Assembly (NCBI RefSeq): GCF_017308015.1
Contig: NZ_JAFKFW010000007.1
Span: 1 to 64,000 of the forward strand
Length of the DNA: 64,000 bases
Source of the DNA: Allobosea sp.
GTDB lineage: Bacteria > Pseudomonadota > Alphaproteobacteria > Rhizobiales > Beijerinckiaceae
Reading direction: 5' to 3'
Below the pieces are notes generated by a model that was not told the origin of the DNA, ran no database searches, and saw only the letters and a program-made list of their open reading frames with translations. A program made the translations under genes and the position numbers. How positions within the stretch are numbered: position 1 is the first letter of the stretch; each line of letters begins with the position of its first letter. This document shows, one piece after another, positions 44,452 to 54,458 of this stretch.

Positions 44452-45090
44452 ATGCCGTCGCCAGAGATCGTCCTCCACGGGACGCCACTTTCGGGTCATG
44501 CCCACCGCGTCGAACTGCTGCTGCTTGCGCTCGGCCTGCCTTATCGCGTCGAGCCGGCGCCGGCCGATATCCGGCGGAGTGCCGCCTTCCGCAAGCTCAA
44601 CCCGCTCGGCCAGATTCCCGTTTTGCAGGACGACGACCTCACCTTCGCCGACAGCAACGCGATCATGGTCTATCTGGTCAGGCGCTACGCTCCGGAGAGT
44701 CCGTGGCTGCCGCTCGATCCCGTGGATGCCGCGCATGTCCAGCGCTGGCTCTCGATCGCCGCGGGCGAGGTCATGCACGGCCCCTCGATCGCGCGCCTGA
44801 TCACCCAGTTCGGCCTGAAGGACGACAAGGTCCGCGCCCAGCGGATCGCGATCCAGCTCCTCGCTTTCATGGAGGAGCATCTGGCGGCGCGCGACTATCT
44901 CGCCACGGCCCATCCGACGATCGCCGATCTCGCCTGCTATTCCTATGTGGCGCATGCGCCCGAGGGCGGCATCTCCCTGAAGCCCCATCCCGCCGTGCGC
45001 CGCTGGATCGCCCGCATTGAGGCCCTGCCGTTTTTCAAGCCGATCCCGCCTTCGCCGCTGCCGCCAGAGCTCGAAGACGATGCGGCCTGA
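44452..45090 (+). CDS. Glutathione S-transferase family protein
   Basis: A 212-residue GST. The thioredoxin-like domain has LHGTPLSGHAHRVELLLLALGL with a Ser as likely catalytic residue, and LNPLGQIPVLQDDDL and FADSNAIMVYL for glutathione binding; the C-terminal domain has TIADLACYSYVAHAP. An ideal AGGAG lies 7 bp before the ATG at 44452, so this start is chosen over 44422 and 44434. Its last 11 bp overlap the next gene. Confidence 0.92.
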   Translation: MPSPEIVLHGTPLSGHAHRVELLLLALGLPYRVEPAPADIRRSAAFRKLNPLGQIPVLQDDDLTFADSNAIMVYLVRRYAPESPWLPLDPVDAAHVQRWLSIAAGEVMHGPSIARLITQFGLKDDKVRAQRIAIQLLAFMEEHLAARDYLATAHPTIADLACYSYVAHAPEGGISLKPHPAVRRWIARIEALPFFKPIPPSPLPPELEDDAA

Positions 45091-46006
45091 CGGGCCGTTC
45101 CATGCCGGTGAGCTGGCCGCTCAGGCGCTGGCCGGTGTGGCCTCGCGCGGCGCAGGCATTCGCGACTTCATGCCGGATCAGCATCGCATCTTCTTCGGCC
45201 AGTTGCCCTGGCTCTTCGCCGGCGTGCTCGACCGGAACGGTTGGCCCTTGGCCACGGTGCTGGCCGCCGCGCCCGGCTTCGTTGCGAGCCCGACCCAGAA
45301 GACGCTCTCAATCGCAGCTTTGCCTTCGAGCGATGATCCGGCCCTGGACGCCTTCCGGGTGGGCGGCCCCATCGGCCTGCTCGGACTCGAATTCGAGACC
45401 CGCCGCCGCAACCGCGCCAACGGCTGGATCGAGACCGTCGTCGCGGGCGGCTTTGCGGTTTCGGTCACGCAGAGCTTCGGCAATTGCGCGAAGTACATTC
45501 AGGCCCGCAACCGGGCTCAGGACGGCGCCGTGCCCGCCGCATCACCGGTCGGCTTGTCCGGCCTGGATGCGGAAGCACGGGCATTGATCGCGGAGGCCGA
45601 CACGCTGTTCATCGCAAGCACCGCCGCTCCGGACAGCGAGGCCGGCGGCGTCGACGTCTCGCATCGCGGCGGCCGGCCGGGCTTCGTCCGCATCGATGGG
45701 GACACGCTCACAATCCCGGACTTCGCCGGCAACAACTACTTCAATACATTCGGCAACCTGCTGCAGCAGCCGCGCGCCGCACTACTCTTCGTCGACTTCG
45801 CAGCGGGCACGCTGCTGCAATTGCAGGGTGTGGCCGAGACCGTCTGGCGGGGGGCCGAGCTGGCACGGCTCGATGGCGCCGAGCGCCTGCTCCGCTTCCA
45901 TATCGGGGAAGGCTGGCGCCGGCCTCAGGCGCTCCGTCTGCGTTGGTCGGCGCCGGAATATGCGCCGACCACCTTGCAGACCGGCCTGTGGCCGGCTGCG
46001 GCCTAG
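45080..46006 (+). CDS. Pyridoxamine 5'-phosphate oxidase-like flavoprotein
   Basis: A 308-residue protein of the PNPOx-like FMN-binding split-barrel family. FFGQLPWLFAGVLDRNGWPLATVL contains the first part of the flavin site, and a second, similar domain has ADTLFIASTAAPDSEAGGVDVSHRGGRPGFVRI and FNTFGNLLQQPRAALLFVDF. The reaction is unknown; it is unlikely to be PdxH itself. The ATG at 45080 overlaps the GST gene by 11 bp, so the two are co-translated and may act in the same redox or detoxification route. It converges with csaA. Confidence 0.86.
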   Translation: MRPDGPFHAGELAAQALAGVASRGAGIRDFMPDQHRIFFGQLPWLFAGVLDRNGWPLATVLAAAPGFVASPTQKTLSIAALPSSDDPALDAFRVGGPIGLLGLEFETRRRNRANGWIETVVAGGFAVSVTQSFGNCAKYIQARNRAQDGAVPAASPVGLSGLDAEARALIAEADTLFIASTAAPDSEAGGVDVSHRGGRPGFVRIDGDTLTIPDFAGNNYFNTFGNLLQQPRAALLFVDFAAGTLLQLQGVAETVWRGAELARLDGAERLLRFHIGEGWRRPQALRLRWSAPEYAPTTLQTGLWPAAA

Positions 46007-46374
46007 AACAGCCTGCCGCCGTCAGGCACGGCCTGCCCAGGGCCGATCAGCACCACCTCACCCTCGGCGTCGGGAATACCGAGCGTCAGCACCTCCGACA
46101 TGAACCTGCCGATCTGGCGCGGCGGGAAATTCACCACCGCGAGGACCTGCCGGCCGGGGAGATCTTCCGGCCGATAGTGCTTCGTGATCTGCGCCGAGGA
46201 TTTCTTGCGGCCGATCGTGCCGCCGAAATCGATCACCAGCTTGATCGAAGGCTTGCGCGCTTCCGGGTAAGGCTCGGCCTCGACGATGGTCCCGGCGCGG
46301 ATATCGACCTTCAGGAAATCGTCGAAGCCGATCTGGGCAATTGCAGTGGTGGGGTCGCTCAAAACTCGGCCCAC
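46003..46374 (-). CDS. csaA: CsaA-type tRNA-binding protein
   Basis: A 123-residue protein with one OB-fold tRNA-binding domain. The family pattern is [28 protein letters not shown], then [14 protein letters not shown] and [20 protein letters not shown]. Known homologues bind tRNA or act as export-related chaperones. The start may be GTG at 46374, or TTG at 46362, which overlaps the chemoreceptor stop as TTGA. Both readings imply coupling with that gene. Confidence 0.92.
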   Translation of the reverse strand: MGRVLSDPTTAIAQIGFDDFLKVDIRAGTIVEAEPYPEARKPSIKLVIDFGGTIGRKKSSAQITKHYRPEDLPGRQVLAVVNFPPRQIGRFMSEVLTLGIPDAEGEVVLIGPGQAVPDGGRLF

Positions 46375-48326
46375 CCGTTATCGCGCATCTCGGCATCCGG
46401 CTTGGACGCATTCGCAGCATGAGCCTTGGCCCGCGGAGCCGCCGGGCGCGGAGCCGAAGCCACCGCCGCCCGCATCGTCTGCGAGATCGCCTTGAGCTTT
46501 TCGACATCGCCCCCGAGCTGGAAGCGCGAGACCAGCGCGGCAAGCCGGTCCGCCTCCTGCGACAGCGAATGTGCGGCAGCGGTCGACTGTTCAGCCATAG
46601 CGGCGTTCTGCTGCGTCGCCTGGTCCATCTCGCCGACGGCCGAATTGACCTCCTGGAGGCCCGAGGCCTGTTCCTGCGCGGCGCCGGCGATCTCGGCGAC
46701 GAGCGTGGTGACGCGCGTGATCTCGGAGGCCATGCGCTGCAACGCGCCACCGGTCTGGCCGACGAGCGTGACGCCCTTCTCGACCTCGGTGGTCGAGGCG
46801 TCGATCAGGGTCTTGATCTCCTTGGCGGCGGAGGCCGAGCGCTGCGCCAGCGCCCGCACCTCGGAGGCCACGACCGCGAAACCTTTCCCGGCATCGCCGG
46901 CCCGCGCCGCCTCGACCGCTGCGTTGAGAGCCAAGAGATTGGTCTGGAAGGCGATCTCGTCGATCACACCGACGATCTGCGAGATTTCCCTGGCCGATTT
47001 CTCGATGCCGCCCATCGCCGTCACCGCATCACGGACGATGCTGGTCGACTGCTCGGCCTCGGACTTGACCTGCTCCGTCGCCTGGTTGGCGAGGCGCGCG
47101 CTTTCGGCCGTCTGGCGGACGGTCGCGGTCAATTCGTCGAGCGCCGTGGCCGTTTCCTCGACGGAAGAGGCCTGCTGCTCGGTACGACCGGCGAGATCGT
47201 CAGCCGCCTGGCTGATCTCGGTCGAGCCCGCCTTCATGCTCTCGGTATTGGTCGCGATCTGGCGCATCGCGTCCTCGAGCTTGGCAATGGCGCCGTTGAA
47301 ATCGTCTTTGAGCTTGATGTATTCGGCCGAGAAGCTCTCCTCGATCCGATAAGTCAGGTCGCCTTCGGAGAGATGTTCCAGGCCCCGGCCAAGCGCATGA
47401 ACGACATCGGCCTGCACGCGGGCCTGCTCGGCGCGATCGACCTCGTTGCGCTGGCGCTCGCCGTCGGCGGCACTGCGTTGGCTGGCAGCCTCTTCTTCCA
47501 TCCGCCGCCTGTCGGTCTCCATCGCCTCCTTGGCGAGGGCCGCATCGCGGAAGACGACGAGCGTGCGCGCCATGGCGCCGATCTCGTCGGATCGGTCCTG
47601 ATGCGCGATCGTCGTATCGAGCTGGCCGGCCGCCAGTCCTTCCATCGAGCCGCGCAGCGAGTGCAGCATGCCGGAAGCGCGGCGGCCGAGCAGGATCACG
47701 AGGCAAAGCATGACCAGGCCGAGCGGCACCAACACCCTGGCGACGCCGCCGACCATGCCCCTGAACGCCGCATCGACGTCCTGGACATGCACGCCGGAAC
47801 CGACCAGCCACTGCCATTCCGGAATGCCGATGACATAGGAAATCTTGGGCGAAGGCTCCCTGTCGCCAGCCTTGAGCCAGCCGTAATCGACGAAGCCCTG
47901 GTTCTTCGTTTTCACCAGCGAGATCATCTCCTGAACGAAGAACTTGCCGTCAGCGTCCTTGAGCGGGCGCATGTCGGTCGACTGGATCTTCTTGTTCGCG
48001 TGCAGGACGCTGATGCCGTCGTAATCGACCAGGAAATAGTAGTTGCCGTCATCGAAGCGAGCGCTGGCGATGGCCTCGATAGCCTGTTTCCTGGCATCTT
48101 CCGCCTTGAGTTCACCGCTCTGGGCGCGTGCCAGATAGCCCTTCACCGTCATCGCCGCGGCCTCGACGGCATTCTTCATCTCGGCCCGCTTGAGCGTGAT
48201 CATCTCGTTGCGCGCGGCATTCAGCACATAGCCGACGGCGCCGACGGCAATCAGCACGGCCAAGGCTGCGATCAGGCCGAAGGAACGACTGATCGACAGG
48301 GTCGCAAGCTTCCTGGTGAATGACAT
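46359..48326 (-). CDS. Methyl-accepting chemotaxis protein with Cache domain
   Basis: A 655-residue chemoreceptor. The N-terminal membrane segment [18 protein letters not shown] is followed by an sCache-type ligand domain ([23 protein letters not shown] and [25 protein letters not shown]), a second membrane segment [12 protein letters not shown], two HAMP-like regions and the signalling coiled coil with [24 protein letters not shown]. The C-terminus is NGWAEF, an xWxxF pentapeptide like that used to tether CheR and CheB. The ATG at 48326 ([13 protein letters not shown]) is preferred over 48371. Confidence 0.94.
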   Translation of the reverse strand: MSFTRKLATLSISRSFGLIAALAVLIAVGAVGYVLNAARNEMITLKRAEMKNAVEAAAMTVKGYLARAQSGELKAEDARKQAIEAIASARFDDGNYYFLVDYDGISVLHANKKIQSTDMRPLKDADGKFFVQEMISLVKTKNQGFVDYGWLKAGDREPSPKISYVIGIPEWQWLVGSGVHVQDVDAAFRGMVGGVARVLVPLGLVMLCLVILLGRRASGMLHSLRGSMEGLAAGQLDTTIAHQDRSDEIGAMARTLVVFRDAALAKEAMETDRRRMEEEAASQRSAADGERQRNEVDRAEQARVQADVVHALGRGLEHLSEGDLTYRIEESFSAEYIKLKDDFNGAIAKLEDAMRQIATNTESMKAGSTEISQAADDLAGRTEQQASSVEETATALDELTATVRQTAESARLANQATEQVKSEAEQSTSIVRDAVTAMGGIEKSAREISQIVGVIDEIAFQTNLLALNAAVEAARAGDAGKGFAVVASEVRALAQRSASAAKEIKTLIDASTTEVEKGVTLVGQTGGALQRMASEITRVTTLVAEIAGAAQEQASGLQEVNSAVGEMDQATQQNAAMAEQSTAAAHSLSQEADRLAALVSRFQLGGDVEKLKAISQTMRAAVASAPRPAAPRAKAHAANASKPDAEMRDNGWAEF

Positions 48327-48448
48327 TCGCGTGTCCTGCGCGGATGGAGGGGTGCACCTCTTTCGCGCCAATTATCTGAAGGCACGCTTAACGTTGACCC
48401 AGTTCCGCCACATTTCGTCGCAGGCGGTACGATGACCGCTGCCCGGCG

Positions 48449-49198
48449 TCAGATCGCCGGCGCGTAGTCCTCGTTGTCCTCGCCACGTTCGGACGCGCGC
48501 TCGCGCCGCCGTCCCTTGAGCGGCCGTCCCGAGCAGATCGCGCGCGCCAGCCCTCTGAACGGCGCCGTCAGCCGATGGACATCTTCGACGCGGGCCATGA
48601 TCCGTCCGGCCGTCTTCAATTCGCGGTCGAGCCGCGCCATCGTCTTCGACAGCTCGGCTTCGTCATCGTCGAGCCAGGCCTCGGAAACCCGCGCCATCAG
48701 CAGGACCGCCCCCTGAACGCGCAGGTGGCCGAGCGCATCCTCGGTCGGGATGCCCGCCGAAGCCAGCATGTAGCGCCAGGAATTGACGGCGCCACGGTTC
48801 AGCGCCGCCAGCGCCAGCGGATCGCGGCGGATCACCGGAGCAATCTTGCGCAGGGCCGCCTTGTAGGAAGCCATCGCATCGAGACGGCGCATCACAAGGT
48901 CGAACAGTCGCTCCTTGATGGGCTCGTTGGCGAGATCGTCGGAGCTATCGGCGAGAACTGCATCGTCGACGATGCGGGTCACACCGCCCAGCATGGCGAG
49001 CTTCGACGGGAACAGTCCACGCAATTGCGCGAGCGTCAGCCCCGCCTCGGTCGCGATGTCCGAAAGCTCGATCTGGTCCCAGGGCCGCTCGGCCGCGAGC
49101 TTCATCAATGAATCGACGGCCCGCCTGCGCGGATCGACCGGCTTGGCCACGGACGCGGACGGCGCCTCGGGCGGGGTGGAAACGGGTTTGCGGGCCAT
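48449..49198 (-). CDS. TetR-family transcriptional regulator
   Basis: A 249-residue regulator. The N-terminal TetR-like domain has WDQIELSDIATEAGLTLAQLRGLFPSK, in which IATEAGLTLAQL is the turn and recognition helix; the C-terminal domain is helical with an Arg-rich end (GRRRERASERGEDNED). The protein resembles the COQ9-like TetR branch in its N-terminal sequence, but the gene is not placed near ubiquinone genes except a UbiK-type gene 2 kb away. It lies 65 bp before proC on the same strand. The ligand is unknown. Confidence 0.85.
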   Translation of the reverse strand: MARKPVSTPPEAPSASVAKPVDPRRRAVDSLMKLAAERPWDQIELSDIATEAGLTLAQLRGLFPSKLAMLGGVTRIVDDAVLADSSDDLANEPIKERLFDLVMRRLDAMASYKAALRKIAPVIRRDPLALAALNRGAVNSWRYMLASAGIPTEDALGHLRVQGAVLLMARVSEAWLDDDEAELSKTMARLDRELKTAGRIMARVEDVHRLTAPFRGLARAICSGRPLKGRRRERASERGEDNEDYAPAI

Positions 49199-49263
49199 GG
49201 GCAGCTCCTCTCGCTTCGCGTCGAGAGAAGGTTAGGCCGCCATCGTGGCGGGCGAAAGGCCGA

Positions 49264-50085
49264 TCAGCCCGAGAGTTCGCCGGCGCGGCGTTTCGCAGCA
49301 GCCACCGCCTTGCGCATCAGCGGCTCCATGCCGTCCTCGGCCATCAGCACCCCGAGCGCGGCAGCCGTCGTCCCGCCGGGCGAGGTCACGTTCTGGCGCA
49401 GCGTGCCGGGCGGCAGCGGCGACTGGAACAGCAACTCGCCCGCCCCTTCCACCGTCGCCCGCGCCAGACGTTCCGCCACATCGGCGGGCAGGCCGGCTTC
49501 CTTGCCGGCAGCCGCCAGGCATTCGACGAGATGGAAGACATAGGCAGGGCCCGAGCCCGACACCGCCGTCACCGCATCGATCAGCCCCTCGTCGTCGAGC
49601 CATTCGACCTTGCCGATGCTGCCGAGCAAGGCGTCGGCCGTGGCACGCTGCGCCACGCTCACACCCTTGCCGGGAGCCGCCGCGGTGGCACCGCGCTGCA
49701 CAGCGGCCGGCAGGTTCGGCATGGCGCGGATGATCGCGCCGGCATTCGGCAGGCGCGCCGCGAGATCGCCCAGCGTCTTGCCGGCGAGGATCGAGATCAG
49801 CAGCGTCCGGGGATGGATGAAGGCCTGCACGGCAGGTGCGGCCGTATCGAGCATCTGCGGCTTGGTCGCGAGCACGACCACTTCGGCGGCGGGGATATCC
49901 CTGGCTGAGGGATTGACCCGCATGCCCTTCTCCCGAGCGAGCGAGACCATCTCGTCCGATGGCTTGGGGTCGATCAGGCTGATGCCCTTCGGATCGATGC
50001 CGATGCGCAGCCAGCCCTCCAGCATCGCGCCACCCATCTTGCCGGCGCCGATGAGGACGAGCGATTGCGGCAGGGAAGCGGTCAT
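49264..50085 (-). CDS. proC: Pyrroline-5-carboxylate reductase
   Basis: A 273-residue NADPH-dependent enzyme for the last step of proline synthesis. LVLIGAGKMGGAMLEGW is the cofactor-binding start, AIIRAMPNLPAAVQRG lies before the domain junction, and AVSGSGPAYVFHLVE is the substrate-site signature. The ATG at 50085 gives the family length; the frame to 50175 is upstream spacer. It is the middle gene of ybjN-proC-tetR, all on the minus strand. Confidence 0.96.
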   Translation of the reverse strand: MTASLPQSLVLIGAGKMGGAMLEGWLRIGIDPKGISLIDPKPSDEMVSLAREKGMRVNPSARDIPAAEVVVLATKPQMLDTAAPAVQAFIHPRTLLISILAGKTLGDLAARLPNAGAIIRAMPNLPAAVQRGATAAAPGKGVSVAQRATADALLGSIGKVEWLDDEGLIDAVTAVSGSGPAYVFHLVECLAAAGKEAGLPADVAERLARATVEGAGELLFQSPLPPGTLRQNVTSPGGTTAAALGVLMAEDGMEPLMRKAVAAAKRRAGELSG

Positions 50086-50163
50086 GGCGGTTCTCGTCGC
50101 TTGGAACAAGGCATCACGTTCAGGCTGGTGCCCGGACACCCCGGAACCAGAGCCTGCAAGGGC

Positions 50164-50184
50164 TGGCCGGGTCAAGCCCGGCCA
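50164..50184. repeat. Short GC hairpin between ybjN-like gene and proC
   Basis: TGGCCGGG (50164-50171) and CCCGGCCA (50177-50184) form an 8-bp stem with a TCAAG loop, and TGACGG follows. It lies in the 117-bp gap between the YbjN gene and proC. It has no T-run, and the motif GGGTCAAGCCCGG is common in dispersed rhizobial hairpins. Confidence 0.55.
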
Positions 50185-50202
50185 TGACGGAGGCGCGGCG
50201 GC

Positions 50203-50709
50203 TCAGGCTTCGCCGACCGTCTCCAGGATCGCACCCTCCATGCCCTCCTTGGCCGTCTTGCCGGCCCAGACGACGAACTGGAAAGCCTGATAGTAGCGCT
50301 CGCAGGCCTCGACCGCCGCCTTCACCAGTGCCGCCGCCTGCTCCTCGGTAGGCTCGGCCCCGCCTGAAAGCAGCAGGGCATGGCGATACATCACCACGCT
50401 TTCACTGCTCCACAGATCGAAATGGCCGAGCCAGAGCTGTTCGTTGACGAGGCTGACGAGTTGCAACACCTCGCTGCGCCGCCGTTCCGGCACCTTGAGG
50501 TCGAAGGCGCAGGCGATATGCAGCGCCTCGACCTCGGCGAGCCAGGTGATCGCGACATGGTATTCCGACCAGCCGCCGGTGACGGAGACCGAGAGCTCGT
50601 CCTCGCTGTCGCGATCGAAGGACCAGTCATTGAGTGCGGCGAGGCGTTCGAACAGGTCGAGCGGGTTGGAAGGCCGATCCAGCTCGGCATCCATATCGAG
50701 GTCAATCAT
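50203..50709 (-). CDS. YbjN domain-containing protein
   Basis: A 168-residue protein of the YbjN family, which has a type III secretion chaperone-like fold and no settled role. Typical segments are LNDWSFDRDSEDELSVSVTGGWSEYHV and LVSLVNEQLWLGHFDLWSSESVVMYRHALLL. It begins MIDLDMDAELD at 50709. A small hairpin (50727-50746) lies just upstream in its leader. Gene order ybjN-proC is conserved in related genomes as far as I know. Confidence 0.92.
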   Translation of the reverse strand: MIDLDMDAELDRPSNPLDLFERLAALNDWSFDRDSEDELSVSVTGGWSEYHVAITWLAEVEALHIACAFDLKVPERRRSEVLQLVSLVNEQLWLGHFDLWSSESVVMYRHALLLSGGAEPTEEQAAALVKAAVEACERYYQAFQFVVWAGKTAKEGMEGAILETVGEA

Positions 50710-51150
50710 GCCCTAAGGTCCACCTTCCGGATGCTGGTGCATCCGGCGCGTTCGAGAAGAGGAACACGGCGACTGGAAAGCCGAAGGAACGCAACACACC
50801 TCCGGAGCCTCTCGAACGAGATGCTCCCATCCGGCACGGCAGGACGAATCCGCCAGACGAATCAATTCTTTCCACCGACGATAGCGCAGGCGCTGTGACG
50901 CTCCCAACACCGCGCCAAGCTCCGCGGATTCGGGCGGCGGGCTCAATCCCTCAACGGGGCTGTCCACAGCACATGACTGTGGACATGACCTGGGGGCAAC
51001 CGGGGCGCGCCTTCAGCGCCTGTCGGAACACCGGCCCTCATTCTGGAGAGCCAGGCATAAAACGGAACGAGCCCTCATCCTGAGGAGCTCTTCTCACGAA
51101 GCGCTCCTCAGGATGAGGGCTCGAATCGACACGGATGCCCGGACAGGCGC
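50710..51150. other. 441-bp gene-free region with three hairpins
   Basis: No gene is supported here. It contains a small hairpin at 50727-50746, a 9-bp inverted repeat at 50961-50985 (TGTCCACAG..CTGTGGACA) and a large palindrome at 51069-51124. Short overlapping open frames have no ribosome site or recognisable product. Confidence 0.6.
51069..51124. repeat. Large perfect extragenic palindrome
   Basis: Two perfect 21-bp arms (51069-51089 and 51104-51124) are separated by 14 bases. The loop itself pairs CTTC with GAAG around TCAC, so the whole forms a 25-bp stem with one mismatch and a tetraloop. The core CTCATCCTGAGGAG is itself a near-palindrome and is typical of dispersed extragenic repeats in Bradyrhizobium-type genomes. 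No T-run follows. Confidence 0.88.
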
Positions 51151-51405
51151 TCAGGCCTTGCCGAGCTTCTCCTCCAGCGCCTTCAGCCGTGCCGCAAGCT
51201 TGTCGTTTTCCTCGCGGGCGATCAGCGCCATCTCGCGCACCGCCTCGAACTCCTCGCGGGTGACGACGTCGAGATCGCGCAGCAGCCGCTCGATCTGCGT
51301 CTTCACCACGGTCTCGACCTCACGCCGCACGCCCTGCGCCGCACCGGCGGCATCGGTGGCGAGACGGGCGATATCGTCGAGAATGCGGTTGCCGGGGTTC
51401 ACCAT
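51151..51405 (-). CDS. UbiK-type accessory factor
   Basis: An 84-residue protein of the BMFP/UbiK (YqiC) family. It has a helical N-terminal half (ILDDIARLATDAAGAAQGVRREVETVVKTQIERLLRDL) and a C-terminal coiled coil (EENDKLAARLKALEEKL). In Enterobacteria UbiK helps ubiquinone biosynthesis under aerobic conditions by binding lipid and UbiJ. The gene is monocistronic and divergent from the M24 gene. Confidence 0.9.
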   Translation of the reverse strand: MVNPGNRILDDIARLATDAAGAAQGVRREVETVVKTQIERLLRDLDVVTREEFEAVREMALIAREENDKLAARLKALEEKLGKA

Positions 51406-51543
51406 GGCTCTCTTCCTTCGGGCGCGAAACTCTCTGAGGACAGCCTATAGGCAGCCCACGCGGGAGCCGCAATCGCGTCAGGAGCCGGCTTGCCCGGAAG
51501 CTTCCGGCACGCTCACATGCGCGATCAGCCGGAGGAACCTGCC

Positions 51544-52695
51544 ATGGCCCTGCATTTCACGCCCGCGGAATTCACCCGTCGCCGCGACGCCCTGCTGGCC
51601 GCAATGCAGGCCGAGCGCCTCGACGCGCTTTTCCTGTTCCAGCAGGAATCGATGTTCTGGCTGACCGGCTACGACACCTTCGGCTTCTGCTTCTTCCAGA
51701 GCGTTGTGGTCAGGGCCGACGGCACCATGGCCCTGCTGACGCGCTCCGCCGATCTCCGGCAGGCGCAGCAGACATCGAATCTCGGCGATATCCGCATCTG
51801 GAAGGACGGCCGCGACGCCGACCCGGCCAATGATCTGCTCGCCCTGGCACGCGACCTAGGCCTGTCCGGCAAGCGTATCGGCGTGGAATTCGAATCCTAC
51901 GGCCTCGTCGCTTCGAACTACCGCAAGCTCGAAGCCCGTTTCGCCGGGCAGGTCAAGCTCGTCGACGCCTCGCTGATCGTTACCCGCCTGCGCGCCGTGA
52001 AATCGGCGGAGGAGATCGCCTATGTCCGCCGTGCAGCCATGCTCGCGGACGCCGCCGACCGCGCCGCGCTCGCCGCGATCCGGGCAGGCGCCGACGAGGG
52101 CGAGATCCTTGCAGCCCAGCACAATGCGATCTTTGCCGGTGGCGGCGACTATCCCGCCAACGAGTTCATCATCGGCTCCGGCCGCGACGCCCTGCTCTGC
52201 CGCTACAAATCCGGCCGCCGCAGGCTCGATGCGAACGACCAGATCACGCTCGAATTCGCCGGCACCGACCGGCATTATCACGTCGCCGCCATGCGCACGG
52301 TCGTCGTCGGCGAGCCGCGCCCGCTCCATCGCCCCTATCACGCAGCCGCCCGCGACGCACTGCTCGCCTGCGAGGCCGAACTGAAGCCCGGCCGCACCGC
52401 AGGCGACGTCTTCGCCGCCCATGCCCGCGTCTTCGACGAGCACGGCCTGGCACAACACCGGCTCAATGCCTGCGGATATTCATTGGGCGCCAAGTTCACG
52501 CCGTCCTGGATGGATTGGCCGATGTTCTACGAGGCGAATGACTGGCCGATCGTGCCGGGCATGGTGATGTTCGCCCATATGATCCTGATGGATTCCGCCA
52601 GCGAAACCGCGATGTGCCTGGGCAGGACCTACCTCGTCGGCGAGGGCGGGGCCGAGGCTCTCAACCTGCCTGATCTGGACCTCGTCATCCGTTGA
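51544..52695 (+). CDS. M24-fold protein without metal ligands (creatinase/DoeA-like)
   Basis: A 383-residue protein with a creatinase N-terminal domain (about 1-150, with FWLTGYDTFGF) and an M24 pita-bread domain. The five metal ligands of metallo-M24 enzymes (D, D, H, E, E) are not conserved: LEFAGTDRHYHVAAMRTV, CGYSLGAKF and FAHMILMDS replace them. This matches creatinase and ectoine hydrolase DoeA, which act without metal. The ATG at 51544 (MALHFTPAEF) is chosen over 51490. The substrate is unknown; ectoine or creatine-type amidine hydrolysis is a guess. Confidence 0.85.
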   Translation: MALHFTPAEFTRRRDALLAAMQAERLDALFLFQQESMFWLTGYDTFGFCFFQSVVVRADGTMALLTRSADLRQAQQTSNLGDIRIWKDGRDADPANDLLALARDLGLSGKRIGVEFESYGLVASNYRKLEARFAGQVKLVDASLIVTRLRAVKSAEEIAYVRRAAMLADAADRAALAAIRAGADEGEILAAQHNAIFAGGGDYPANEFIIGSGRDALLCRYKSGRRRLDANDQITLEFAGTDRHYHVAAMRTVVVGEPRPLHRPYHAAARDALLACEAELKPGRTAGDVFAAHARVFDEHGLAQHRLNACGYSLGAKFTPSWMDWPMFYEANDWPIVPGMVMFAHMILMDSASETAMCLGRTYLVGEGGAEALNLPDLDLVIR

Positions 52696-52756
52696 GCCTA
52701 GAAAAGGCCCGCAGGGAATCTCGAAGCGGTCCACAGCCCAAAGGGCGGGAGGCGTC

Positions 52757-53320
52757 ATGATCAACCGTTTTAGCGGCCTCATTCTGGGGCCGGTTCTGGC
52801 GCTGGCTGCTGCCGGCTGCCAGGAAACCACCCAGACCGCGGCGCGGCCGCGCGTCGATGCGCCGGGTGTTCCGGTCTCGGTCCAGAGCATCTCCGGCGCG
52901 CCGGAAAACGTCACCACCAGCTTCGCCGGGCTGCTCGGCGAGGCCGCAGCAGAGCGCAAGATGGAGATCGTCCCCGGCAACAAGCCGGCGCGCTTCCGCG
53001 TCAAGGGCTACCTCACGGCACAGCCGACCGAGGACGGCCAGACCGCGCTCGCCTTCGTCTGGGACGTCTACGATTCGACCAAGCAGCGCGCCCAGCGGGT
53101 GCAGGGAGAGAGCATCGGCAAGCGCAGTGGCGGTTCCGATCCCTGGGCCGGCATCGACCAGACGATCGTTGCCAAGGCCGCCTCCGACTCGATGGATGCG
53201 ATCGCGGGCTTCCTCGTCACTGCGCCGGGCGTCGGGACGCTCGCGATCGAGGAAAAGGCCGCAAAATCCGTCAGGCCGGGCACCCGCGTCGCCGCCACGG
53301 ATGACAAGAAGAAGAGCTGA
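52757..53320 (+). CDS. Small exported lipoprotein
   Basis: A 187-residue protein with a lipoprotein signal: FSGLILGPVLALAAAGC, with lipobox AAGC at Cys21, then QETTQ. The mature part is hydrophilic, with beta-type sequences such as PARFRVKGYLTAQPTEDGQTALAFVWDVYD, and a Lys-rich end. I do not recognise the family. GGGAGGC sits before the ATG at 52757. It precedes prs by 180 bp without obvious functional link. Confidence 0.8.
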   Translation: MINRFSGLILGPVLALAAAGCQETTQTAARPRVDAPGVPVSVQSISGAPENVTTSFAGLLGEAAAERKMEIVPGNKPARFRVKGYLTAQPTEDGQTALAFVWDVYDSTKQRAQRVQGESIGKRSGGSDPWAGIDQTIVAKAASDSMDAIAGFLVTAPGVGTLAIEEKAAKSVRPGTRVAATDDKKKS

Positions 53321-53503
53321 CCCGGCCGCGGCGACGCTGCGGCAGTGGTTTCCGGGTCACGGACGCAGCGTGCCGCGCTTTTTGACCGTCGATATTGCAC
53401 TGCAGCGGTCGACTCCGTCCAACCGCGCTGTTAAGAGCCGTCCGAATTGAGCCGGCAACGCCGGCCCTCCCTGCTCAGCCTTAATGCAACGGTGCGCTAC
53501 GGC

Positions 53504-54448
<945 letters not shown>

Positions 54449-54458
54449 GAGGTTCGGC

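Noticed and set aside
46341-48323. 660-residue open frame opposite the chemoreceptor gene
   Set aside because: Antisense shadow of a gene with a clear coiled-coil signalling domain.
50713-50967. 84-residue open frame in the gene-free region
   Set aside because: No ribosome site, unusual composition, and no recognisable motif; it overlaps a hairpin-containing spacer.
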